Source of the DNA: Dehalococcoidia bacterium
GTDB taxonomy: Bacteria; Chloroflexota; Dehalococcoidia; Lucifugimonadales; UBA1123
Assembly (NCBI GenBank): GCA_009838465.1
Contig: VXRN01000006.1
Location: forward strand, 1 to 47,729
DNA length: 47,729 bases
Direction of reading: 5' to 3'
The notes under the pieces are model-generated. The model was given only the letters and a program-made list of their open reading frames with translations. It had not been told where the DNA came from and did no database searches. Positions within the stretch are counted from its first letter, which is position 1. Each line of letters opens with the position of its first letter. Shown here piece after piece: positions 26,389-34,448 of the stretch. Both the position numbers and the translations under genes were made by a program.

Positions 26389-26921
26389 CAACCCACCGCT
26401 TCGAAGTCAGTCTCGACAGAGGTTGCGTTAGCTACGGACTGGGTGACGGGAGAGCCTTCCACCGCCAATCGCCAGATATCCCGCAGGGTATCCTGGTCTG
26501 CGTCGGCGCGAACGAAGCACTTGGCCGATATCCTGCCATAGCCGGGGTTTCCCTCGTCCTCCACGCCGGCCCACTTGCGTATATTGTCGAAGTACCCTTC
26601 CACGGCCACTTCCAGGTCATGGATGCGTATGCCTTGCTTGGTGGCGTTGACCACGAATCCGACGGTCATGCAACTGCCTATGGCCGACAGCAACTGCTCG
26701 TGGGCGCTGGCGGCGACGTCGGTGGCGGTCAGGTCGCCGGGCTCGTCCATGTCAACCTGGTGATTCCTCATGTAGGCGCGAGCGCGCATACCGTCCTGCC
26801 AGACCACCCGCGACTTCCATGGCCCGGTTACCGCATTGAATACTTCCGGGTCGCGAAAGGAATCCAGGACTTCAGCCAGCTTTTCACTGGGCAGCCCGTT
26901 CAGGTCTCTCTCTTCAGCCAT
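26388..26921 (-). CDS. OsmC/Ohr-family protein lacking the second cysteine
   Basis: An OsmC-fold protein of 177 aa. Family members reduce organic peroxides with a pair of cysteines. The first is present in LLSAIGSCMTVGFV. At the position of the second (usually CPV) the sequence reads EGSPVTQSV, with a Ser encoded by TCT, so the classical two-cysteine peroxidase cycle is not possible as in Ohr. It may instead be a thiol-transfer or carrier variant, which fits its coupling to a rhodanese. The ATG at 26921 is preferred because GGAG lies 6 nt upstream; the ATG six bases earlier abuts that site. Confidence 0.82.
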   Translation of the reverse strand: MAEERDLNGLPSEKLAEVLDSFRDPEVFNAVTGPWKSRVVWQDGMRARAYMRNHQVDMDEPGDLTATDVAASAHEQLLSAIGSCMTVGFVVNATKQGIRIHDLEVAVEGYFDNIRKWAGVEDEGNPGYGRISAKCFVRADADQDTLRDIWRLAVEGSPVTQSVANATSVETDFEAVG

Positions 26922-27021
26922 TTCCATCTCCTTCAGAAGTTACGCGCTTGAACACGATGTATCTATCGTCATTTATATGTTGAAAATCCCTTACTCCTCA
27001 GGCGGAGGGCTCCGATCAACA

Positions 27022-27088
27022 GATCCCCTCTCCCTCAAGGGAGAGGGCTAGAGCCTGCCCCGTACTCCGATACGGGGGTGAGGGTGAC
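27022..27088. repeat. Composite dispersed repeat
   Basis: Contains the CCCTCTCCC..GGGAGAGGG palindrome and the CCTGCCCCGTACT..GATACGGGG block, ending GGTGAGGGTGA. It is the same composite as near 8.75-8.94 kb and sits between the OsmC and MetE-like genes. Confidence 0.75.
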
Positions 27089-27113
27089 TACATTTGTATG
27101 TTGAAAATCGCCT

Positions 27114-28277
27114 CTACTGATACTCCGCCCGCACCTGTTCGGCTGCAGTGGAGATTACCTGCATCTTCTTGAAGGCCATATCGTGAGTGTTGACGTTTCT
27201 TTCGGCGAAGGTTCCAAATCCGCAGTCGGGGTTGAGGTATATCTTGTCAGGGTCGAAGTATTGAAGTAGCTCCTTGACCCTGGCCACGATCTGCTCCGGC
27301 GATTCGATGTCATCCGACCGGGGGTTCACTACCCCAAGGCCGATTTCCTTCTCGTTCCGGTACTCCTTGAAGACCTCCATCTCTCCCGCCCTGGGCGTGG
27401 CGCACTCCAGCACCAACTGGTCAATGTTCATCTGGACAAGGTAGGGGAGCATCGGCCCATAGTTGCCCGTGAGCAGCACGTCTTCCCGCTTGCTCCAGTT
27501 GCCGCGGCACACGTGTACCCCCGTCCTGATCCCGGAGATTCCCTCCGTGGTTTCGTTCATCAGCCGCAACGCGAATTCCAGTTCGTCTGTGGGGTCCCGG
27601 CGATTGGGCAGCGCGGCGCACATGAAGGTCTCGGTGCTCTCCTCGCCGAACACCACCTGGCTGAGGATAGGCTCGTCCAATTGCACGAAGTCGCAGCCCT
27701 GGTCGCGCAGGGCGACTATCTCTTCCCTGAGGATCTCTACCACGTCGGCGGCCAGGTCTTCAGGGGTAGGATACACCCGGTCGGAGATGCCTTCGAACCA
27801 GCTGGAGCGAGTCAGCATATAGGGGCCGGGCAGGGGGATCTTGATCTGCCGGTCCGTGTGTTCCCGCAGGAACGCCAACTCATCTTGGGCCAAGCCCTGT
27901 CGTCTTCCGAGGCGGTCAACCGCGATGGGGCTCTTTATGCCAAAGGCCGGCACGTCCAGGGCCCGCAGCATCTCTTCCATTCGGGCCCTGTCCCGGGAGT
28001 AGTCCATCACTTCCGACACCTTCATCAGGCGCATTCCGTCCAGCTTGTCCGTGACGAAAGAGTAGAAATTGTCCCTGCGCAACTCTCCATCGCTGATGAT
28101 ATCTACTCCGGCTTCTTCCTGCGCCCGGATGCAGGCCAACACTTCGTCATCGGCCAAGGCGTTGAATTCGTCCAGGGTGATCTCGCCGGCTTCCTTGCGG
28201 CGCAGGGCCCTGACCAACTCGGCGGACCGGGACCAACTCCCAACGACCGTTACGGGGAACAACGGGGCATCTACCAT
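27114..28277 (-). CDS. MetE C-terminal-domain-like (cobalamin-independent methionine synthase family) protein
   Basis: A zinc-dependent methyltransferase-fold protein, 387 aa, corresponding to the catalytic half of MetE without the N-terminal half. Putative zinc ligands are GVHVCRGNW (His and Cys), VLECATP (Glu) and NPDCGFGT (Cys). QLDEP and SDGELRRDNF match the substrate-binding strands of MetE. Stand-alone members act as methyltransferases from various donors, often corrinoid or folate-like; the substrate is unknown. ATG 28277 has AGGAGG 7 nt upstream, so a longer frame to 28325 is rejected. Confidence 0.87.
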   Translation of the reverse strand: MVDAPLFPVTVVGSWSRSAELVRALRRKEAGEITLDEFNALADDEVLACIRAQEEAGVDIISDGELRRDNFYSFVTDKLDGMRLMKVSEVMDYSRDRARMEEMLRALDVPAFGIKSPIAVDRLGRRQGLAQDELAFLREHTDRQIKIPLPGPYMLTRSSWFEGISDRVYPTPEDLAADVVEILREEIVALRDQGCDFVQLDEPILSQVVFGEESTETFMCAALPNRRDPTDELEFALRLMNETTEGISGIRTGVHVCRGNWSKREDVLLTGNYGPMLPYLVQMNIDQLVLECATPRAGEMEVFKEYRNEKEIGLGVVNPRSDDIESPEQIVARVKELLQYFDPDKIYLNPDCGFGTFAERNVNTHDMAFKKMQVISTAAEQVRAEYQ

Positions 28278-28447
28278 CCAGTTACCTCCTGGCTGTGGGT
28301 AGCATGAGAATCTGCTGCCTGCCATCGCAGGCCGAACTAGTGTATATCAAGATGCAAGCTGCAACAAGCTGGGAGACCTTTGCACCAGGGCCTCTGCAGA
28401 GTTGCCGTTCATAGCTCATAACCCCGCTTTCGTCATTCCCGCGAAGG

Positions 28448-28578
28448 GAGACCTTTGCACAACCACCGTCGTTCCCGTGAAAACGGGAACCCAGGGGCGG
28501 GGACGGGGTACGGCCAGCTACGAATCGCTTACCCTCAGTGTCCAGTTGGACCACCATATCCGAGTTTCGCAAAGGTCT
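28448..28578. mobile_element. MITE-like element, copy A
   Basis: A 131-bp element with terminal inverted repeats AGACCTTTGC and GCAAAGGTCT. It shares its interior with copy B near 44.7 kb: GTCGTTCCCGTGAAAACGGG, then a GGGGCGGGGACGGGGT block and CCATATCCGAGTTTCGCAAA. No target duplication is visible here. A second left-end sequence, GAGACCTTTGCAC, lies 75 bp upstream (28373), which suggests a nested or partly deleted neighbour copy. It encodes no protein. Confidence 0.75.
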
Positions 28579-28590
28579 GAGGTTGATGTT

Positions 28591-28722
28591 TGCGAGATAG
28601 CTTCTACACATTCGTGTTCTGCATACGCTATAATGCGAACATACAGACTGATTGCGCAGCGTGCCCGGCGATGATTCTGAACCTCGACATACATAAGTAT
28701 CCGGTTATGCTGGCCCAAAATC
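28591..28722. other. Intergenic DNA, no gene seen
   Basis: This is part of the 768-bp gap between the MetE-like gene and nusA. Apart from the MITE-like copy, the CACCTGT element and the nusA leader, I see no coding or RNA gene here. Confidence 0.5.
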
Positions 28723-28830
28723 GGAGGGGCGAAAAAGTTTCCCCGTAGCTAACGCAGGTGAGTAACAGGTCAATAACAGGCGTTCTAATCACCTGTTGCC
28801 CACCTGTCGAGCCACCTGTTCCCACCTGTC
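28723..28830. repeat. Phased CACCTGT / ACAGGT palindromic element, copy A
   Basis: After a head shared with copy B (GGAGGGGCGA and CCCGTAGCTAA) come three sites in one orientation (CAGGTG 28755, ACAGGT 28765, ACAGG 28775). Four CACCTGT sites follow in the opposite orientation (28790, 28801, 28813, 28823). Spacing is 10-12 bp, close to one helical turn. The two arms can pair in three tiers as one long hairpin. It lies about 215 bp before nusA. Either a protein-binding array or a structured RNA is possible. Confidence 0.65.
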
Positions 28831-28951
28831 GCTTCATAAACGAAAGTATATGGCAGCGCGAATCTGTCCGGTAGAATGGCTGACTTTGCGCAAGCCCTAT
28901 CCCGCCTGCTTTCCCGCTTGTCCATATGGTCATGTGGTGATATACTCACAA

Positions 28952-28990
28952 TATAATCTATTGTATTACTGGAAGTGGGCCGCGCCCACT
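28952..28990 (+). promoter_or_regulatory. nusA operon promoter -10 and leader hairpin
   Basis: A TATAAT hexamer lies at 28952-28957 in an AT-rich patch. Downstream, AGTGGGC-CGC-GCCCACT (28974-28990) is a perfect 7-bp hairpin followed by TTTCTTTG. Similar GTGGGC/GCCCAC hairpins are known ahead of rimP-nusA operons in other bacteria. Here it would be at the very 5' end of the transcript. The -35 box is not clear. Confidence 0.5.
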
Positions 28991-29045
28991 TTCTTTGTTC
29001 AATAGAGCATGAGATTTCCGCCGGAATGATGAAGGAGGTAGCTGA

Positions 29046-30695
29046 ATGATGAAGAGCGACTTTGTGATCGCTTTGACACAGCTGGCCGCCGAGCGAAATC
29101 TGCCGAAGGAGATTGTGATCTCCGCAATCGAGGCTGCGCTGGCATCTGCATATCGCAAAGACACTATCGCGTCCGGGCAGAACATCTCGGTAAAGCTGGA
29201 CCCGGGTTCGGGAGACGTAACCGTCCAGATTCTCAAGACCGTGGTAGATGAGGTCACTGACCCGGAAACCGAGATTCTACTGGGCGATGCTAAGCAGATA
29301 CAGCGCGGCGCGGCGCTCGGCGATGTCATCTCAACCAGCAGCATCCCCCACAGCGCGGGTCGTATCGCGGCCCAGACCGCAAAACAGGTCGTCATGCAGC
29401 GTCTCCGGGAAGCCGAGCGCGACCTGGTGTATCAGGAGTTCATCGAGAGAGTCGGCGAAGTCTTTCCGGTTACTGTCCAGAGAGTTGAGCCACGCCACGT
29501 TGTAGTGGACATGGCCAGGGGCGAGGCTGTACTGCCTCATTCAGAGCAAATGTCCTCCGAGCGGTACCGGCAGGGTCAGAAATTCAAGGTTCTGTTGAGG
29601 TCGGTGGAACGAACCCCTCGCGGTACTGAGTTGATTGTATCGCGCTCAGATAAAGACCTCCTCCGGCGCCTGTTCGAAATGGAGGTTCCCGAGATTTACA
29701 ATGGCGCCGTTGATATGGTCGCCATCGCGCGTGAGGCCGGCTCCAGAAGCAAGGTCGCCGTCAGAGCGCGTCAGGATGGCGTGGACCCGGTCGGCTCCTG
29801 CGTCGGATTGCGCGGAGTGCGCATTCAAAATATCGTCAATGAACTCCAGGGAGAGAAGATTGACATCCTGGAGTGGAACAAGGACATAGCGCGATTCATC
29901 GCCAACGCCTTGAATCCCGCCCAGGTGATGCGAGTGGAGCTCGACCCTGTCACCAACACCGCCATAGCGGTTGTCCCGGATAGACAACTCTCCCTGGCGA
30001 TTGGCAAGGAGGGCCAGAACGCGCGTCTGGCCGCTAAGCTCACCGGGTGGAGCGTGGACATAATGAACTCCACCGATGCCGAGGCAGCGGCCTTGGAGCG
30101 CGCCAGGATCGCTGCCGAGATAGCGGCATTGGAGGCCGCGGAAAAGGCGCGGCGGGAAGCCGAGGAAACCGATCCGGCTGAAGAGCAGGCGGTGGAAGAA
30201 CAAGCGCTGTCGGATGAGGACTCCCTCCTGGTCGCCGCTGACTCTTCCGACGATCAGGAAGAACTCGTAGAAGAAACCACCGAAGAGACGGAAACCGCTG
30301 AAATCGTGGAGGAAGACACTACTCCGGAGCGTTCCCCTGAAGAGGTTGCGGCCGAAGAAGCGGCTATCATGGCCGAACTTCAACGAGAAGAAGAGGAACT
30401 TCAAGCGCAGCTTGAAGCCGAGGAGCGCGAGAGGGAAGCTGAACAGGAAGCCATGTCTGCGGAGGCCACTTCACTCAGGAATCTGCCGGAAGATATATGG
30501 ACGATTCCAACCGTCCCGGGTCAGGCCGAACCAAGCGGCATCAGGTTTGCCGAGGATATAGACGGGCTCAGAGGAGGGGTAACCGCGAGACGGACTCGAA
30601 GAAACGCCTCCGAGCAGTCAACTCAGACCCCGGCAGCAGCAGCCAGGGGCGGACGTAGGCGTGGCCGAGGCAGACCCGGCAGAAGGCGACGTTAA
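29046..30695 (+). CDS. nusA: Transcription termination/antitermination factor NusA with long C-terminal tail
   Basis: Binds RNA polymerase and nascent RNA to control pausing, termination and antitermination. The core covers about residues 1-350. It has an N-terminal polymerase-binding domain (opening FVIALTQLAAERNLPKEIV), an S1 domain (about 135-200), and two KH domains with GSCVGLRGVRIQNIVNEL and AIGKEGQNARLAAKLTGW. About 200 residues follow that are not in a minimal NusA: an acidic Glu-rich helical stretch (about 350-480) and a terminal arginine cluster (GRGRPGRRRR). GGAGG lies 8 nt before the ATG. RimP, which usually precedes it, is absent. Confidence 0.95.
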   Translation: MMKSDFVIALTQLAAERNLPKEIVISAIEAALASAYRKDTIASGQNISVKLDPGSGDVTVQILKTVVDEVTDPETEILLGDAKQIQRGAALGDVISTSSIPHSAGRIAAQTAKQVVMQRLREAERDLVYQEFIERVGEVFPVTVQRVEPRHVVVDMARGEAVLPHSEQMSSERYRQGQKFKVLLRSVERTPRGTELIVSRSDKDLLRRLFEMEVPEIYNGAVDMVAIAREAGSRSKVAVRARQDGVDPVGSCVGLRGVRIQNIVNELQGEKIDILEWNKDIARFIANALNPAQVMRVELDPVTNTAIAVVPDRQLSLAIGKEGQNARLAAKLTGWSVDIMNSTDAEAAALERARIAAEIAALEAAEKARREAEETDPAEEQAVEEQALSDEDSLLVAADSSDDQEELVEETTEETETAEIVEEDTTPERSPEEVAAEEAAIMAELQREEEELQAQLEAEEREREAEQEAMSAEATSLRNLPEDIWTIPTVPGQAEPSGIRFAEDIDGLRGGVTARRTRRNASEQSTQTPAAAARGGRRRGRGRPGRRRR

Positions 30696-30718
30696 CGCGG
30701 CAGTACGAGGAGTGTTCC

Positions 30719-31003
30719 ATGCCTAAACGCAGGCGCGTTCCACTGAGAACCTGCGTTTCTTGCGGTGCCAAAACGGATAAAAGGAATCTGCTCCGCATCG
30801 TCTCCGGTGAGGGCGACAGGGTGGTTGTGGACAGGTCCGGCAAGCGGAACGGGCGCGGCGCCTACGTGTGTGAGTCGTGTCGCGGGTCGAAAGGCCATCT
30901 GCGCCGGGACAAGCTGGAGCGCTCATTGCGCGCTAAGATAGATAAAACCGAATGGAATTCTTTAGTCGAGGCGATGACACGGACATCCGAAGGCGTTTCG
31001 TGA
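30719..31003 (+). CDS. ylxR: YlxR/RnpM family RNA-binding protein (DUF448)
   Basis: A 94-aa member of the YlxR family, small RNA-binding proteins that in Firmicutes bind RNase P RNA. The family signature PLRTCVSCGAKTDKRNLLRIV opens it and RNGRGAYVC follows. Two CxxC pairs are seen (CVSC and CESC), which may bind zinc. It sits in the standard place between nusA and infB, 23 bp after nusA. Confidence 0.92.
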   Translation: MPKRRRVPLRTCVSCGAKTDKRNLLRIVSGEGDRVVVDRSGKRNGRGAYVCESCRGSKGHLRRDKLERSLRAKIDKTEWNSLVEAMTRTSEGVS

Positions 31004-31025
31004 AACAGGAGGTGTATGTGAAGCC

Positions 31026-32873
31026 ATGACAACAAGCATATCCCAACAAACGCAATCGGCCACGTCTGCAGGTCAGCACAGCCTGGAAGAGATAGCGACT
31101 GCTATCAGACTTCAAGGGCTGGAGCCTCTGACCATTCCGGCCGCCATAACAGTGGCGGACTTTGCGACTGCCATGGACGTGGGACCGGTTGAAGTTATAA
31201 AGGCTCTTATGCGCACCGGCTATATGTTCACTATTAACGATGTTATTGAACACGGTGTCGCTTCAGTGGTCTCACCCATCTTTGGATATGGACTGCTGCC
31301 GCTGGAAGCAGAATCGAGCTCGGAGTCAGGTTCTACATCGTTGGTGTTCTCTCCCGATGAAGAAGAGGACCAGGACGCGCTGGAACCCCGTCCCCCCGTC
31401 ATAACGATCCTGGGGCACGTGGACCACGGAAAGACTACGCTTCTTGACAATATCAGAAATGCGAACGTGGTCGAAGGCGAGGCGGGCGGGATTACGCAGC
31501 ACATGGGCGCGTATCAGATAGAACGCGAAGGCACCCGCATCACATTCCTGGACACACCCGGCCACGAAGCATTCACGGCTATGCGTGCCAGGGGCGCGCA
31601 AGTCACTGACATTGCGGTTCTCATCGTGGCCGCGGACGACGGCATAATGCCGCAAACTATTGAAGCGATAGACCATGCCCGCGCCGCGGAAGTTCCAATT
31701 GTCGTCGCGATCAATAAAGTTGACCTGCCCAACGCCGACCAGGAGAGAGTCAAGCGCCAGTTGGCAGAGCAGAACCTCCTGATCGAAGAGTGGGGCGGAG
31801 ACATCATTGCGGTTCCCGTATCGGCCATTAACGGCAGCGGCGTTGACGATCTCCTGGAGAACCTGATTGTCCTGTCCGAGGTTAGCGAACTTCGGGCCAA
31901 CCCCGACCGGTACGCTCTCGGAGTAGTCGTGGAGGCAAGGCGAGACAGAAGCAGGGGCACAGTGGCGACTCTCATCGTCCAGACCGGCACCCTCGAAGTT
32001 GGAGACCACATCGTAATTGGAGGCACGCGCGGCAAGATCAGGGCCATGTTCGACGATGAAGGCAACAGGATAGAGTCCGCGGCCCCCTCGACACCGGTGG
32101 AGATACTTGGACTCAGCGATATGCCCGAAGCGGGCGAACTCTTCGAGGTGGCGGCCGACGAACGCGAGGCGCGGGAATGGGTGGAGGAATATGAGATCGA
32201 GCAGCGGAGAGAGCGCCAGGGCGGACCGACACTCGAAGATGTCCATACCCGTATTCAGATGGGAGAAGTCGTTGCGCTCAATCTCATCGTCAAGACAGAC
32301 GTACAGGGTACACTCGAACCCGTCCGTGCGGCGCTTGAACGTCTGAACACCGAAAGCGCGCGCGTCAACATAGTTCACATAGCCAGCGGCGGCATAACCG
32401 AGAGCGACATACTTCTTGCCGTAGCCTCGAAAGCCGTGATCATTGGCTTCAATAGCCCGCCCGAGCAGGGCGCTCAGACACTCGCCAACAAAGAAGGCGT
32501 CGAGATACGAAACTACGATGTCATCTACCACATGCTCGAGGATGTCGAACGCGCGCTGGGCGGGATGCTCCGGCCGGTATTCCAGGATGTCTTTGAAGGA
32601 AGGGCAACCGTTCGAGCAGTCTTCAATCTTGGCAGGCGTGCCAAAGTTGCCGGGATATATGTCAACGACGGGCACATAGCGCGTGGCAATAGTCTCCGCG
32701 TCATCCGCGACGGTAATGTTATCGTGACCGGCGTCCCGGCCAGCCTCAGACGCTTCCAGGACGATGTGCGGGAAATCGCAAACGGATTCGAAGGCGGAGT
32801 GACCATCGAAGGTTTCAACGATTGGCAGGAAGAAGACATCATAGAAGCCTATCGCTCCGAACAGGTTAGATAG
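31026..32873 (+). CDS. infB: Translation initiation factor IF-2
   Basis: GTPase that delivers initiator tRNA to the 30S subunit. At 615 aa it is a short form with only about 120 residues before the G domain, against several hundred in many bacteria. G-domain motifs are GHVDHGKTT (about 130), DTPGHEAF and NKVDL. Domains II, III and IV follow with the typical GxIVxxxVQGTLEPVRAAL-like segment (VKTDVQGTLEPV) and a C-terminal VASLRRF-like block. The N-terminal IF2_N motif (TVADFATAMDVGPVEVIKALM) is retained. It begins 23 bp after ylxR. Confidence 0.97.
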   Translation: MTTSISQQTQSATSAGQHSLEEIATAIRLQGLEPLTIPAAITVADFATAMDVGPVEVIKALMRTGYMFTINDVIEHGVASVVSPIFGYGLLPLEAESSSESGSTSLVFSPDEEEDQDALEPRPPVITILGHVDHGKTTLLDNIRNANVVEGEAGGITQHMGAYQIEREGTRITFLDTPGHEAFTAMRARGAQVTDIAVLIVAADDGIMPQTIEAIDHARAAEVPIVVAINKVDLPNADQERVKRQLAEQNLLIEEWGGDIIAVPVSAINGSGVDDLLENLIVLSEVSELRANPDRYALGVVVEARRDRSRGTVATLIVQTGTLEVGDHIVIGGTRGKIRAMFDDEGNRIESAAPSTPVEILGLSDMPEAGELFEVAADEREAREWVEEYEIEQRRERQGGPTLEDVHTRIQMGEVVALNLIVKTDVQGTLEPVRAALERLNTESARVNIVHIASGGITESDILLAVASKAVIIGFNSPPEQGAQTLANKEGVEIRNYDVIYHMLEDVERALGGMLRPVFQDVFEGRATVRAVFNLGRRAKVAGIYVNDGHIARGNSLRVIRDGNVIVTGVPASLRRFQDDVREIANGFEGGVTIEGFNDWQEEDIIEAYRSEQVR

Positions 32874-32879
32874 ATGACA

Positions 32880-32965
32880 AACTCCCTCTCCCTCAGGGAG
32901 AGGGCTGGGGTGAGGGTGAAACGCAATTCAGTCGTTCCCGCGAATGTGGGAACCCATGTCGCCCC
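32880..32965. repeat. Dispersed repeats between infB and rbfA
   Basis: A CTCCCTCTCCCTCAGGGAGAGGG-type palindrome is followed by a GTTCCCGCGAATGTGGGAAC palindrome. The two repeat families meet inside an operon, in the only gap wider than 25 bp between infB and truB. Confidence 0.75.
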
Positions 32966-32977
32966 GGAGGCCCCAAC

Positions 32978-33355
32978 TTGTCAAGAAGAATCGAACGCCT
33001 CAACTCCCTGATACGTCGTGACGTGAGTGAATTACTGCGTTACGAGGTGAAGGATCCCAGAGTATCGGGTGTCGTCAGCGTAACCAGGGTCGACGTCTCA
33101 AGCGATGTTCAGCACGCAAAAATTTACGTGAGCGTGTACGGCACCCTGCGCGAGAAAGAGGATACGATCTCTGCGCTCCAGTCCGCCGCCGGATTCATAA
33201 GGCGTCAACTCCGAGGCAGGTTGGAAACCCGGCATGTGCCCGTTCTGAAGTTCATCCTCGACGAAACCCTCACTGAGGGCAACCAGATGCTAGACTTGCT
33301 GGACAATCTCGCTGAACAAATGCCCACTTCGTCTGAGTCTCCTGCCCCGCAATGA
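32978..33355 (+). CDS. rbfA: Ribosome-binding factor A
   Basis: Late 30S maturation factor with a KH-like fold, 125 aa. Recognisable segments are RRIERLNSLIRRDVSELL, DPRVSGVVSVTRVDVS, HAKIYVSVYG and a C-terminal PVLKFILDETL. The start is TTG 32978 with GGAGG 8 nt upstream. Its stop overlaps the truB start by 4 bp (ATGA), so translation is coupled. The last 15 residues are a short polar tail. Confidence 0.93.
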   Translation: MSRRIERLNSLIRRDVSELLRYEVKDPRVSGVVSVTRVDVSSDVQHAKIYVSVYGTLREKEDTISALQSAAGFIRRQLRGRLETRHVPVLKFILDETLTEGNQMLDLLDNLAEQMPTSSESPAPQ

Positions 33356-34266
33356 CGCAACTCTCCGCAGACGGCATCCTCGTCCTGGACAAGCCTGCCG
33401 GAATCTCCTCGATGGACGTCGTCCGCAGGATAAAGCGAGCCAGCGGTATGAGAAGAGTCGGCCATGGCGGCACGCTGGATCCCATGGCCACCGGCGTGAT
33501 TCCGATCTGCCTTGGCCGCGCCACTCGCCTGATGGAGTACATGTTCGATAGTTCCAAGGAGTACCTCGGTGAAGTACGCCTGGGCATATCCACAGATAGC
33601 TATGACGCCGAAGGTGAGATAGTCAGTCGGAGCGATCCCTCGGGCGTTGAAAGAGAAGACTTCGAGGATGTTCTCAGTCGCTTCCTGGGACCGATCGACC
33701 AGGTCCCACCTATGTTCAGCGCACTCAAGAGGAAGGGAAAGCGCCTGTACGAACTCGCAAGACAGGGAATCGAAGTCGAGCGAGAACCACGCAGCATGAC
33801 GGTACACTCGATCCGTCTCGAAGACTGGAATCCTCCTGTTGCTACGGTACACATCGAGTGCAGCCGCGGATTCTACATGCGCTCACTCGCGCACGACATT
33901 GGAGTTCAGCTTGGTTGTGGAGCCAATCTGAAATCTCTAACCAGGCTGAGGACCGGACGATTTCGTATTGCCGATGCAGTGTCAATCGAGACTGCCCAAA
34001 ATAGTTTTGAGGAAGGTTCGTGGCCTGAGTTGTTGGTCGGTCTTGACAGCGTGCTGGGAGACCTACGGGTAATCATAGTTGGTGAAAGAGAGCAGACAAA
34101 TATTCAGAATGGTCGTCCCGTTCCCTTCGCCGAAGACGACCCTACACTGAGGCCAGACGAACAATTCCGCGCCTACAGCCTGGATGGAGAGTTCCTCGCG
34201 ATCATGCGCCTCGACGCATCCGACAGATGTTGGCGACCAAACAAGGTCTTCAATGTATCAAACTAG
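33352..34266 (+). CDS. truB: tRNA pseudouridine(55) synthase
   Basis: Makes pseudouridine 55 in the T loop of tRNAs; 304 aa as usual. The catalytic aspartate is D43 in GHGGTLDPMATGV. Other landmarks are ILVLDKPAGISS, PPMFSALKRKGKRLYELARQG and GFYMRSLAHDIG. A C-terminal region of about 70 residues resembles the small PUA-like domain. It is the last gene of the nusA-truB operon. Confidence 0.96.
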   Translation: MTQLSADGILVLDKPAGISSMDVVRRIKRASGMRRVGHGGTLDPMATGVIPICLGRATRLMEYMFDSSKEYLGEVRLGISTDSYDAEGEIVSRSDPSGVEREDFEDVLSRFLGPIDQVPPMFSALKRKGKRLYELARQGIEVEREPRSMTVHSIRLEDWNPPVATVHIECSRGFYMRSLAHDIGVQLGCGANLKSLTRLRTGRFRIADAVSIETAQNSFEEGSWPELLVGLDSVLGDLRVIIVGEREQTNIQNGRPVPFAEDDPTLRPDEQFRAYSLDGEFLAIMRLDASDRCWRPNKVFNVSN

Positions 34267-34345
34267 TAACTGCGCCAAGAGGGAAACCTTTGCATAAGTC
34301 CCCTCACATCAGAAACACATTGAAGTGGTACTAGCGCCTAGAGAA

Positions 34346-34375
34346 GAGCGCGACTTGACTGTACCAAGCGCGCTC
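34346..34375 (+). terminator. Hairpin downstream of truB
   Basis: GAGCGCG..CGCGCTC closes an inner CTTG..CAAG stem with one bulged base, about 80 bp after the truB stop. No T-tract follows, so it is a weak terminator candidate or a processing stem. Confidence 0.35.
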
Positions 34376-34448
34376 TCATACTATTCGATATGCGACTTGG
34401 TATCACTCGAATCTGATCGCAAATCCACCGACGACGGCACAGAAATCC

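Noticed and set aside
28723..28830. CRISPR or origin iterons from the CACCTGT sites
   Set aside because: The units are 7 bp with 3-5-bp gaps and change orientation. No replication-initiator gene lies nearby. A regulatory palindrome fits better.
28628..28933. A 101-aa minus-strand protein before nusA
   Set aside because: It runs through the palindromic CACCTGT element, has no ribosome site and matches no family.
31326..32675. A 449-aa minus-strand frame over infB
   Set aside because: It is the complement of the IF-2 gene and shows no recognisable domain.
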